A DNA stretch of 15,313 bases from B10-G9 sp964627755 (GCA_964627755.1 CAZVIH010000046.1:1-15313), one strand, 5' to 3'. Counted from the first letter of the stretch, positions 6,636 to 14,972 are shown. Notes: generated by a model from the letters alone, not told the origin. Program-made: numbers and translations.

Positions 6636-7733
6636 ATGTTAACTGGAAAAGGAATGTTCATCTGGAAGATCCAGAACTGCCACAATGGCAGCGTGAGTGA
6701 AATTACCAGAAAAGCCGTCGCAGCTAATTACAGCCATGTGTTGATCAAAGTTGCCAATGGCATTTACAGCTACAATTACGATTGGGAAAAGAAAATCGAT
6801 CTGGTACCACCCTTATCTGCCGCTTTAAAAAGTGAGGGTATTGAGGTCTGGGGATGGCATTACCTCTTTGGTGATCAGCCAGGGCAGGAGGCACAAAAAG
6901 CGATCAGCCGTATCCGGGACCTGGGTATTGATGGATATGTATTGGACGCAGAAGGTCATTACAAGGGAAAATTCACTGCTGCGACTACTTTCATGAACCA
7001 GCTAACAGCGTCCATCACTGATATCCCCATTGCGCTCAGTTCATATCGTTATCCTTCCATGCATCCTCAGCTCCCCTGGAATGAATTTCTCAAGAAGGTT
7101 GACTTGAACATGCCCCAGGTCTACTGGATGTTCGCCAACAATCCAGGCGCCCAGTTAAAACAAAGCATTGCAGAATTTAAAAATTTGAAATATACACCGC
7201 CGATTTTTCCCACTGGCGCTGCTTTCACGGAATATGGCTGGACACCTACAATCTCTGAAATTAAAGAATTCATGCGCAAAACCAAAGACTTGAAGTTACC
7301 TGGATTCAATTTCTGGGAATGGGGCAACCTTCACACATATCTGCCGGCGGAATATTATAGGACGATCCGGGATTTCGAATGGGATAGTGGGCCAACACCT
7401 CCAAAAGATATTGCGGAATTATTCGTTGATGCGCTCAACTCCCATAATGCAGATCAGGTTATGGGACTTTACCGGGCAGATGCCGTACACATCACCAGTG
7501 AGAGAACCGTCCAGGGCCAGGAAGCAATCAAAAGCTGGTTTAACACAGTTTTCAGTGAGATTTTACCTGAAGGGTCCTTTACACTGGCAGGATACAGCGG
7601 GGAAGGCAGTACCCGGCAGATCAACTGGACTGCCAGTTCCTCTGCGGGGAATGTTCAGAACGGCTGTGACACCCTGGGTTTGATTGACGGAAAAATAGCC
7701 TACCATTTCTCAGAGTTTTCCATCGGCAAATGA
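6636..7733 (+). CDS. GH25-like TIM-barrel protein fused to a SnoaL/NTF2-like domain
   Basis: Residues 1-250 look like a glycoside-hydrolase TIM barrel of the GH25-like kind. There are alternating hydrophobic strands (HVLIKVA, EVWGWHYLF, GYVLDAEGHY, IALSSYR, NMPQVYWMFA, GFNFWEWG), and a DAE motif (Asp104, Glu106) at the end of a central strand recalls the catalytic Asp-x-Glu of GH25 muramidases. Residues about 255-365 resemble a SnoaL-like/NTF2 fold domain (AELFVDALNSHNAD, VQGQEAIKSWF and a DGKIAYHFSEF ending). No signal peptide or membrane helix is visible, so either the protein works inside the cell or it leaves by another route. The ATG at 6636 follows GAGGA at a good distance. The gene lies 87 bases after the LCP gene in the same direction, which supports a peptidoglycan- or glycan-related role. 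Substrate and activity are unproven. Confidence 0.72.
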   Translation: MLTGKGMFIWKIQNCHNGSVSEITRKAVAANYSHVLIKVANGIYSYNYDWEKKIDLVPPLSAALKSEGIEVWGWHYLFGDQPGQEAQKAISRIRDLGIDGYVLDAEGHYKGKFTAATTFMNQLTASITDIPIALSSYRYPSMHPQLPWNEFLKKVDLNMPQVYWMFANNPGAQLKQSIAEFKNLKYTPPIFPTGAAFTEYGWTPTISEIKEFMRKTKDLKLPGFNFWEWGNLHTYLPAEYYRTIRDFEWDSGPTPPKDIAELFVDALNSHNADQVMGLYRADAVHITSERTVQGQEAIKSWFNTVFSEILPEGSFTLAGYSGEGSTRQINWTASSSAGNVQNGCDTLGLIDGKIAYHFSEFSIGK

Positions 7734-7763
7734 TCTGACGCCGCGCCAGATTTATTATTCTTT
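7733..7763 (+). terminator. Weak terminator between convergent genes
   Basis: ATCTG (7733-7737) pairs with CAGAT (7747-7751), with a possible GC/GC extension inside, and a T-rich stretch (TTTATTATTCTTT) follows on the plus strand. It overlaps the stop of the GH25-like gene and runs into the last codons of gyrA, which is read from the other strand. The short stem makes it a modest candidate. Confidence 0.35.
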
Positions 7764-10202
7764 ATCAACCGGGCGGACCATTTCCCAGGGGATGGTTAAC
7801 AAGGTTACCTGGTCATCATCCCGCATTTCCACAACCTCTTTGCCTTTTTGAGCGACCCTGGTTTGCAGGGGAGCTTCATCCAGTCGGGTTGATTTTGACG
7901 CAAAGTTTTCCAAGTGGACAGTCACACGCATGGTTCCTTTTCCGGCTGCCACACCGGCCAAGGTATCCCCTTCGGGCAACTTCCAGGCAATAACTCCTTT
8001 TCCATACCTTCCCTGAATCGGGAAATCATTCTCTTTGACTCGTTTTGCTCTGCCGGAAGATGTTAAGAAGTACAGCTCTCCTTTCTTTGAGAGGGTTTCC
8101 ATACCAATGATCCGATCACCCTGGGATAATTTCATTCCGTTTACTCCAGCCGCTATCAACCCCATAACTCGGACATCTTCATCCTGGAACCGAATCGCCA
8201 TTCCCTGACTGGTAGCCAGGAAGATATCATTACTGCCATCACTTAATCGGACGGAGACCAGTCGATCATTGTCATTTACCTTTACGAGGGTAAATAGCTG
8301 GGCGGAAGGTCCCGGCAGTTCACCGATCTCGCTCTTTTTTATCATGCTTTGCTCAGTAACAGTTATCACATGCCAGTTTTCTCCCCGATCCTTCTTTGGC
8401 GGTAATCCGAAAACCGAACCCAATTGAACCTCTTTATCAAACGGTGTCAGCTTCGAAATATGGATGCCTTGACTGGGTTTAACAGCTTCAGGTACAGAAT
8501 GGACAGGAATGGCAGCAGCCTCTCCCTGTTCGGATACCAGGAACAAAGTATCCCGAGTATTGACACGTATCAACCAGTTGGGCACATCCCATCCACTCGG
8601 TCGGGGAGGATCATCGCCTTGCGTACGGGCAATCAGACCATCCCGGTTGATCATCACCCAAACTTTTTCAGATGGTGTCAAATGGGTGAGCTGCATCGGG
8701 GCTGCCTCCAAGCCTCCTTCCACCATAGCGATCTGGGTTCTTCTGGCGTCGTTGAATTTCTCTTTTATCTCCTGCAGAGAAAGGGCAATCGTTTCCCGCA
8801 TCTTTTTGGGAGATTTTAATAAAGTAGTAAGTACCTGGATTTGCTTCTGAACTGCTTTATATTCATCCTCGATCTTCTTGCGTTCCAAACCTGCTAAACG
8901 GCGTAATGGCATATCTAATATCGCCTGAGCTTGAATATCAGTCAGTGAGAACTCCCGCATCAGGTTATTTTTTGCAGACGAGGCGGAACGGGAATTGCGG
9001 ATCGTATCTATCACAGCATCCAGGTTATCCAATGCTTTTGTTAAACCTGCCAGGACGTGTTCCCGGGCCTGGGCTTTCTCAAGATCGAACTGGCTGCGTC
9101 GTTTAACAATTTCCAGCCTGTGCTCCAGGTATACCAGCAGAGCTTCTTTCAAGTTCAGCAGTTTTGGTTCATCGTCCACCAGGGCAAGGATGATAATGCT
9201 GAAAGTATTTTCCAGGGTCGAACGTTTAAAGAGGGATTCAAGAACCTCTTCCGGTTGGGCCGATTTCATTAATTCGATCACAATACGCATACCCTGACGA
9301 TCGGATTCATCCCTCAGATCAGCAATTCCTTCCAATTCCTCATCCCGGACCAGTTTGGCAATCCGTTCCAGGACAGTGACCTTCTTGGTCATATATGGGA
9401 TTTCAGTTATCACGATCCTGTGTTTACCACGGGACATTTCTTCCACAGTAGCTTTAGCGCGAACGCGGATCTTGCCTCGGCCTGAGCCGTAAGCACTTTT
9501 TAAACCGCTGCGGCGCTTATCTTCGATGATCACACCGCCAGTAGGAAAATCGGGACCCTGGATGAATTTTGTCAATTCTTCGACGGTAATCTTATCCATC
9601 GCCTTCCAGTTCTGCAGCATATAGTCCAGGGCATCAACCACTTCGCCAAGGTTATGCGGTGGAATGCTGGTAGACATACCAACTGCAATGCCAGTGACCC
9701 CATTCACAAGCAGATTAGGGAACGAAGCTGGCAGAACGCCGGGCTCTTCAAGAGTTCCATCAAAATTCTGGCGGAAATCCACCGTATTCTTTTCCAGATC
9801 ATCCAGCATCAATGTGGCTGTAGGGGCCATGCGCGCTTCTGTATATCGCATCGCTGCCGGGGAATCCCCATCAATGGAACCATAGTTCCCCTGGCCGTCC
9901 ACAAGCGGATAACGCATGGAAAAATCCTGGGCCATACGAGCCATGGATTCATAAACCGCCATATCACCGTGCGGGTGGTATTTACCCAGCACCTCCCCAA
10001 CAATGCGGGCTGATTTTTTATAAGCGGAATCGGGGCCCATATTCATGTCATGCATGGCATACAAAATTCGGCGATGGACAGGCTTTAAACCATCCCGAGC
10101 ATCTGGCAAAGCCCGGGAAATGATTACGCTCATAGCGTAATCCAAATATGCCTTTTGCATTTCGTCGTCAATATCTATAGGTCGGATCAAACCAAAATCC
10201 AT
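7755..10202 (-). CDS. gyrA: DNA gyrase subunit A (type IIA topoisomerase A subunit)
   Basis: GyrA cuts and rejoins both DNA strands through a catalytic Tyr; with GyrB it introduces negative supercoils using ATP. The 815 residues cover the winged-helix domain, tower, coiled coil (about 370-490) and a C-terminal beta-pinwheel (about 505-805). Tyr120 in AAMRYTEARM is the DNA-linking residue. In the quinolone-contact region HPHGDMAVYE, Met81 replaces the usual Ser/Thr and Glu85 takes the acidic place. The canonical GyrA box expected near residues 528-545 is absent (PPRPSGWDVP instead), although a QGRYGKG sequence resembling it lies in a late blade at 730-736. A topoisomerase IV-type A subunit (ParC) is therefore the main alternative, but the MDFGLIRPIDI N-terminus and the pinwheel fit GyrA better. 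GGAGG lies just before the ATG. The gene is read after rpoC but from its own promoter. Confidence 0.93.
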   Translation of the reverse strand: MDFGLIRPIDIDDEMQKAYLDYAMSVIISRALPDARDGLKPVHRRILYAMHDMNMGPDSAYKKSARIVGEVLGKYHPHGDMAVYESMARMAQDFSMRYPLVDGQGNYGSIDGDSPAAMRYTEARMAPTATLMLDDLEKNTVDFRQNFDGTLEEPGVLPASFPNLLVNGVTGIAVGMSTSIPPHNLGEVVDALDYMLQNWKAMDKITVEELTKFIQGPDFPTGGVIIEDKRRSGLKSAYGSGRGKIRVRAKATVEEMSRGKHRIVITEIPYMTKKVTVLERIAKLVRDEELEGIADLRDESDRQGMRIVIELMKSAQPEEVLESLFKRSTLENTFSIIILALVDDEPKLLNLKEALLVYLEHRLEIVKRRSQFDLEKAQAREHVLAGLTKALDNLDAVIDTIRNSRSASSAKNNLMREFSLTDIQAQAILDMPLRRLAGLERKKIEDEYKAVQKQIQVLTTLLKSPKKMRETIALSLQEIKEKFNDARRTQIAMVEGGLEAAPMQLTHLTPSEKVWVMINRDGLIARTQGDDPPRPSGWDVPNWLIRVNTRDTLFLVSEQGEAAAIPVHSVPEAVKPSQGIHISKLTPFDKEVQLGSVFGLPPKKDRGENWHVITVTEQSMIKKSEIGELPGPSAQLFTLVKVNDNDRLVSVRLSDGSNDIFLATSQGMAIRFQDEDVRVMGLIAAGVNGMKLSQGDRIIGMETLSKKGELYFLTSSGRAKRVKENDFPIQGRYGKGVIAWKLPEGDTLAGVAAGKGTMRVTVHLENFASKSTRLDEAPLQTRVAQKGKEVVEMRDDDQVTLLTIPWEMVRPVDKE

Positions 10203-10225
10203 ATTTCCTCCAACTACAAAACAAC

Positions 10226-10271
10226 ACGGAATACGATTAACCCGGTGTGCTTTCCACGTTTCGTATTCCGT
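10226..10271 (-). repeat. 11-bp perfect inverted repeat in the gyrA leader
   Basis: ACGGAATACGA (10226-10236) and TCGTATTCCGT (10261-10271) are perfect reverse complements separated by 24 bases. On the minus strand, the U-rich GTTGTTTTG follows the stem, and the gyrA Shine-Dalgarno sequence is 14 bases beyond it. It may be a weak attenuator, a structured leader or a protein-binding site. Confidence 0.55.
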
Positions 10272-10315
10272 AATTTTTCCACATTCAATATATTCAGGGA
10301 ATTTAGCCGAAGAGC

Positions 10316-10324
10316 ATTATAACA
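10316..10324 (-). promoter_or_regulatory. Extended -10 promoter of gyrA
   Basis: The minus strand reads TGTTATAAT: a perfect TATAAT (10316-10321) with the TGn extension. A TTGAAA (10342-10347) lies upstream, but at 20 bases it is too far for normal spacing. The predicted start near 10309 gives a gyrA leader of about 105 nt. Confidence 0.65.
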
Positions 10325-10460
10325 TTAAAAGAGCAGCTATCTTTCAACTTACACCGAAAGGGGATCCAATTCAATTATAAACACTTTTTGAAATCATCTA
10401 AACAAACCTCTCCAAGCAGGGTTCCAACTGACAGCCCCCGGCTCTGTCGTGGGGTGTTAA

Positions 10461-10498
10461 ATAAAAAGGATACGGTTCCCATTGAGAAACCGTATCCT
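10461..10498 (-). terminator. Intrinsic terminator of rpoC
   Basis: AGGATACGGTT and AACCGTATCCT form a perfect 11-bp stem with a 10-nt loop, followed on the minus strand by a T-rich tail (TTTTTATTT including the last stem base). It lies 22 bases after the rpoC stop codon and should separate rpoC from gyrA transcription. Confidence 0.93.
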
Positions 10499-10520
10499 GG
10501 ATGTTATTCTGTGTGAAGAA

Positions 10521-13500
10521 TTATTTTTCTACAACCCCGGTTTCGAGTTCTTCCACTACGGTATCTTCGCTGATCTCGCTGAGATTGATTTCGATTTCCG
10601 CTTCACTATCTTCGACTTCAGCATCTGCTTCAGCGCCCAGTTCATCCCCTTTCAGATCTTCGAGTTCAGATGCAAATGGTCCTCCCGTAAAACCAGTGCC
10701 AGCAGGGATCAACTTGCCGATAATCACGTTTTCCTTCAGACCGAAGAGGGGATCTTCATCCCGATTCACAGCGGCTTGGGTGAGGATTTTGATCGTATGC
10801 TGGAAGGATGCAGCGGACAGGAATGAATCTGTATTCAATGCTGCCTTGGTAATGCCCAGCAAAACATCGTTGTATTTTAGTGGACGTTTCCCTTCCTGGA
10901 GCAAATCTTCATTCTCCTGGATTACTCCCATCCGATTAGCCAGTTCCCTTGGCAGAGTATCTGAGCCGCCAGAGTCCGTTACATTCACCCGGGACATCAT
11001 TTTGGCAATTACAATCTCAAAGTGTTTATCGTGAATATTCTGTCCCTGGGAGCGATAAACTTTCTGGACTTCAGAAAGCATATACTTCTGACAGGCATCT
11101 CGCCCGCTGATGCGCAAGATATCATGTGTATTCAATGACCCTTCTGTCAGGCGCTGGGCCGGTTCGACCTGATCGCCATCTTCCACTGCCAGGCGGGCAT
11201 TGCTGGGAATCTCATAATACTTTTCGTCTTTAACTTCATATGAAACAATAATTGTTCTACCTTCAATGCGAACCCGGCCGCCATTCCTGGCCAGGAGTTT
11301 ATTATCTGCATCGAGGGAGGCGATCACATCACCTTCATCAACCTTATCTTCATCTTTGACGCGTTTTCGCCAGCTTTTTTCCAGTTCATAAACGTCGCTG
11401 ATCATTTCACTATGACTGACACGCACTACGCGCATATCACTATAGCGGTCAGATTTCTCGATACTGACTCTGCCGGCAATCTCTGTCAATACAGCTTCAC
11501 CTTTCGGAGCTTTGCGGGCTTCAAATAATTCTTCAACCCTGGGCAAACCTGTCGTGATGTCACTGGCAGCAGCCACACCACCGGTATGGAAGGTCCTCAG
11601 CGTCAACTGAGTACCAGGCTCACCGATGGATTGAGCAGCAACAATACCAACCGTTGCACCTTTCTGAACCGGTTGACCACGTCCCAGATCAAGACCATAA
11701 CACTTGGCACATAAACCATATTCCAGGGTGCAGGTCAGTGGGGAAAACACCTTTACTCTGTCAACGTTGGATTTCTGGATCTTGCGCGCGATTTCTCGAG
11801 ATACAATGGTGTTCTTTTCAACCAGGACTTCACCGGTTTCTTGGTCAACCACATGGTCCGCCAAAACTCGGCTGAAAACCCGGTCTTGCAGGGTTTGCCC
11901 GGCCACATCTTCTGACCGTTCTAATATGATGCAATTGTCGGTGCCGCAGTCTTCATGGTTGATGATAGCATCCTGGGAAACATCCACCAGACGCCTGGTC
12001 AGATAACCGGCATCAGCAGTTCTCAAAGCAGTATCGGCCAGACCTTTACGGGCACCGTGGCTGGAAATGAAATATTCCAGTGCGGTCAGCCCTTCACGGA
12101 AACTGGAACGAATGGGAAGCGGGATGATCTGACCAGACGGGTCAGCCATCAAACCTCGCATACCTGCCAGCTGAGAAACCGGACCGAAGCCGCCTTTGGT
12201 GGCTCCGGAAAGAGCCATCACAGCCATATTGCCATGGGGATCCATGTTAGCTTTTACCGCATCGCCAACCACCGAAGTGGTTTTCTGCCAAATATCGATT
12301 ACCCGATCATCCTGTTCCTGGGCAGTCAGCAGACCGCGCCTGAAGCTGCGTTCCACTTCACTGACTTTCTCCAGAGCCTCAGCAACGATCCCTTCCTTCT
12401 CGGGTGGAATCTGCAAATCGGCCACTGCAATCGAGTATCCCGATTTTGTTGCAAATTCAAATCCCAAGTCTTTGATCTTGTCAGCTGCCTGGGTAGTAGT
12501 GTCATTATCACAATATTCGTAAATTTCAGTGATCAGGTCTTTTACGTCTCCCTTAACCAACGGCCAGTTCATAAACTGGACTTCGTACGGAAGTGAGAGG
12601 TTAAAAATGGTACGTCCAACGGTAGTATCGATCACCCGTTCCTCCGGGGCTTCCATCCGCTCACCATCTTCGTCATACCAAGTTTCCGCCAGGAGTTTGA
12701 TCTTGGTCGGTATTTTTACTTGGTCCAGGAGGTAAGCAGTCTCAACTTCAATCATGGTTGAGAATATCCGGCCATCACCAGGATAAGGACGTTCGTCATC
12801 CCGGGTCAGGAAAAATACACCCAAAACCATATCTTTGGAGGGAGCAATGATCGGTTCGCCGTTGGCTGGTTTCAGCAGGTTCTTGGTGGAAAGCATTAAC
12901 TCTCGGGCTTCCGTAACAGCTTTCTGGGAAAGCGGTACATGGACGGCCATCTGGTCGCCATCAAAGTCTGCGTTGAATGCGGGGCATACCAGAGGATGAA
13001 GCTGAATTGCGCTGCCTTCGATCAACTGGACCTCAAAAGCCTGAATACCAAGGCGGTGCAAAGTTGGAGCACGGTTGAGAAGAACCGGACGGCTCTTAAC
13101 AGCTTCCTCTAATGCTTCCCATACTTCTGGGCGGTTTCGTTCTATTAATCGTTTGGCACCTTTGACGTTTGTCGCAAAACCTCGTTTCTCAAGAATCGAG
13201 ATCACAAAGGGCCGGAACAACTCCAAAGCCATTTTCTTAGGGAGACCACACTGAGACATCTTCAACTTGGGACCGGACACAATCACGGAACGACCGGAAT
13301 AATCCACTCGCTTACCAAGCAAGTTCCTTCGGAAGCGTCCTTTTTTACCTTTCAACATATCACTGAGGGATTTTAGTTCCCTGCGTCCCCGACGGGAGAG
13401 GGCTTTTCCGCGTTGAGAATTGTCTATCAGCGAGTCTACTGCTTCCTGGAGCATGCGTTTTTCATTGCGGACGATCACGTCCGGAGCACCTAATTCCAGG

Positions 13501-14846
13501 AGGCGTTTCAACCGGTTGTTGCGGTTGATCACCCGGCGGTAAAGGTCGTTAAGATCCGAGGTAGCAAAACGTCCGCCATCCAGCTGTACCATCGGGCGCA
13601 GATCAGGGGGGATTACTGGAAGCACAGTTAGGATCATCCACTCGGGTTGATTTTCAGTGTTCTGGAAAGCATCCACAACCTTCAGCCGCTTAATAGCTTT
13701 TTTCTTTTTCTGTTTACTTCCAGTTGTTTTGATCTCGTTCCAGAGTTCCTTAGAGAGGGCATCCAGGTCAAGGCGCTTGAGAATATCGTAAAATGCCTCA
13801 GCTCCCATCTCGGCCTGGAAAACCTGTCCCCAGCGGGACCTCAGCTCACGAAACTCCGCTTCGCCGAGAAAGGTCAGAGGTTGTAAGTTCAGCAGTTCTT
13901 CTCTCAGCCGTTTGTATTCAGATTGGGCGGAGTCAATCGCTGAACCCAGATTATCACGAAGCAGGCTGATCTCCTGGGTTGTTTCTGCCCGGACTCTGGC
14001 TACATCCAGCTTGATGTGTTCCAGTTCATTTTCTTTAGCTTCTTTGAGGCTATCTTCAATATCTGTTAAGCGCTGCTTGACGACATCTTGAATATTGGCG
14101 ATATGAGCTGTGCTGATCTTCTCTCCTTTTTTAACGATCACAACATCTGTCTCGGGGAAGATCAAGTTATCTTTAGCAGCTTCATCGACACTATCTTGTA
14201 GTGTCTTTTCCAGACGCTGGCCCTGTTTGATCACAGGTTCCAGGTCTGCTGCAATTTGTTCATCATAACGGGCAACGACCTCATTTTGCTGTTCTTCCAG
14301 CTCTTTCAGGCGGTCTTCCCGTTCAATTTCCTTCGTTTTGATTCCTTCGCTGAAGTCTATCCCCACTTCTCCCTCACCGGAGGTAAAGCGGGTATCAAGC
14401 TGTTCCAGCGCTCGTTTTCGAGCTTCTTCATCTACATAGGTGACAATATATTGGGCAAAATATAAGACTCGATCCAGGTCACGGCGTGACATATCAAGCA
14501 AACGACCCAAGATAGAAGGGATCCGGCGGGAAAACCACAGATGTGCCACAGGGGCTGCAAGTTCGATATGCCCCATTCGTTCCCGGCGAACTGCGGAACG
14601 AGTAACTTCAACACCACATTTATCGCACACGATGCCTTTATAACGAATATTCTTGTATTTTCCACAATGACATTGGTAATCCCGAGTAGGGCCAAAGATT
14701 GCCTCACAGAAAAGACCATCTTTTTCCGGGCGCAAACGCCGGTAGTTGATGGTTTCCGGTTCCAGGACTTCCCCGTATGACCAACTGCGGATGATTTCTG
14801 GTGATGCCAACCCGATTCTAAGTTTTTGTATCCCCTTAGTTTTCAC
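10521..14846 (-). CDS. rpoC: RNA polymerase subunit beta'
   Basis: This subunit carries the RNA polymerase catalytic site. In order along its 1441 residues: zinc-binding Cys59, Cys61, Cys74 and Cys77 in the clamp; a helical, Glu/Lys-rich insertion (about 150-330) likely to form coiled coils; the lid/rudder and switch region (GKRVDYSGRSVIVSGP); the magnesium-binding NADFDGD with Asp627, Asp629 and Asp631; the second zinc site (Cys near 966 plus CTLEYGLCAKC near 1038-1048); and the trigger loop GTQLTLRTFHTGG with its Arg and His intact and no large insertion after it. The last 45 or so residues are strongly acidic. The start is GTG at 14846, with AGGAGG 7 bases upstream. Usually rpoC follows rpoB directly; here 467 bases upstream contain no coding sequence, and a near-consensus promoter precedes a long leader, so the gene seems to be transcribed alone. 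Confidence 0.98.
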   Translation of the reverse strand: MKTKGIQKLRIGLASPEIIRSWSYGEVLEPETINYRRLRPEKDGLFCEAIFGPTRDYQCHCGKYKNIRYKGIVCDKCGVEVTRSAVRRERMGHIELAAPVAHLWFSRRIPSILGRLLDMSRRDLDRVLYFAQYIVTYVDEEARKRALEQLDTRFTSGEGEVGIDFSEGIKTKEIEREDRLKELEEQQNEVVARYDEQIAADLEPVIKQGQRLEKTLQDSVDEAAKDNLIFPETDVVIVKKGEKISTAHIANIQDVVKQRLTDIEDSLKEAKENELEHIKLDVARVRAETTQEISLLRDNLGSAIDSAQSEYKRLREELLNLQPLTFLGEAEFRELRSRWGQVFQAEMGAEAFYDILKRLDLDALSKELWNEIKTTGSKQKKKKAIKRLKVVDAFQNTENQPEWMILTVLPVIPPDLRPMVQLDGGRFATSDLNDLYRRVINRNNRLKRLLELGAPDVIVRNEKRMLQEAVDSLIDNSQRGKALSRRGRRELKSLSDMLKGKKGRFRRNLLGKRVDYSGRSVIVSGPKLKMSQCGLPKKMALELFRPFVISILEKRGFATNVKGAKRLIERNRPEVWEALEEAVKSRPVLLNRAPTLHRLGIQAFEVQLIEGSAIQLHPLVCPAFNADFDGDQMAVHVPLSQKAVTEARELMLSTKNLLKPANGEPIIAPSKDMVLGVFFLTRDDERPYPGDGRIFSTMIEVETAYLLDQVKIPTKIKLLAETWYDEDGERMEAPEERVIDTTVGRTIFNLSLPYEVQFMNWPLVKGDVKDLITEIYEYCDNDTTTQAADKIKDLGFEFATKSGYSIAVADLQIPPEKEGIVAEALEKVSEVERSFRRGLLTAQEQDDRVIDIWQKTTSVVGDAVKANMDPHGNMAVMALSGATKGGFGPVSQLAGMRGLMADPSGQIIPLPIRSSFREGLTALEYFISSHGARKGLADTALRTADAGYLTRRLVDVSQDAIINHEDCGTDNCIILERSEDVAGQTLQDRVFSRVLADHVVDQETGEVLVEKNTIVSREIARKIQKSNVDRVKVFSPLTCTLEYGLCAKCYGLDLGRGQPVQKGATVGIVAAQSIGEPGTQLTLRTFHTGGVAAASDITTGLPRVEELFEARKAPKGEAVLTEIAGRVSIEKSDRYSDMRVVRVSHSEMISDVYELEKSWRKRVKDEDKVDEGDVIASLDADNKLLARNGGRVRIEGRTIIVSYEVKDEKYYEIPSNARLAVEDGDQVEPAQRLTEGSLNTHDILRISGRDACQKYMLSEVQKVYRSQGQNIHDKHFEIVIAKMMSRVNVTDSGGSDTLPRELANRMGVIQENEDLLQEGKRPLKYNDVLLGITKAALNTDSFLSAASFQHTIKILTQAAVNRDEDPLFGLKENVIIGKLIPAGTGFTGGPFASELEDLKGDELGAEADAEVEDSEAEIEINLSEISEDTVVEELETGVVEK

Positions 14847-14854
14847 TAGAAAAC
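14839..14854 (-). promoter_or_regulatory. Hairpin spanning the rpoC start codon
   Basis: GTTTTC and GAAAAC form a perfect 6-bp inverted repeat with a 4-base loop. In the mRNA the 5' arm begins at the last base of the AGGAGG ribosome site, and the GTG start (14844-14846) lies across the loop and the 3' arm. It could shorten the effective spacing or slow initiation. The stem is AU-rich and so weak. Confidence 0.45.
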
Positions 14855-14863
14855 CTCCTGTAT

Positions 14864-14873
14864 GATCGCGATC
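14864..14873. repeat. 10-bp palindrome upstream of the rpoC ribosome site
   Basis: GATCGCGATC is a perfect palindrome that ends 4 bases upstream of the AGGAGG site. It has two overlapping-end GATC tetramers, so it could be a methylation target or a protein-binding site. No partner site was found nearby. Confidence 0.35.
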
Positions 14874-14948
14874 TCAACCGCTTAACCCAAAACCCTCACC
14901 AACCGATATTCTTTATCTGCTTCCCTCAACAATCACACTTATCCCTGG

Positions 14949-14972
14949 CTGATAACTCCAATGAGCGATCAG
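14949..14972 (-). repeat. Hairpin in the rpoC leader
   Basis: CTGAT (14949-14953) pairs with ATCAG (14968-14972). Inside, after a symmetric 2-by-2 internal loop, CTC pairs with GAG around a CAAT loop. It is a moderately stable structure about 100 bases before the start codon. Confidence 0.4.

Larger units (their letters stand above)
10203..10520. other. Intergenic region between rpoC and gyrA
   Basis: No coding region is apparent in these 318 bases. On the minus strand they hold the rpoC terminator, then about 130 unexplained bases, then the gyrA extended -10 promoter, a leader of roughly 105 nt with an inverted repeat, and the gyrA ribosome site (GGAGG at 10207-10211 in complement). The unexplained part contains GACAG (10429-10433) and CTGTC (10444-10448), which could pair, but I recognise no RNA family. 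Confidence 0.7.

Noticed and set aside
10380..10460. Possible small RNA between rpoC and gyrA
   Set aside because: A short GACAG/CTGTC pairing is present, but there is no promoter-terminator pair around it and no recognised family motif.
10501..11034. Ser-rich plus-strand frame opposite the rpoC 3' end
   Set aside because: Its Ser runs are the antisense of the acidic Glu/Asp codons of the RpoC tail, an artefact of codon complementarity.
11955..12596. Plus-strand open frame of 213 codons opposite rpoC
   Set aside because: It lies wholly inside the antisense of a highly conserved part of rpoC and resembles no protein family. Long antisense frames are common in such genes.
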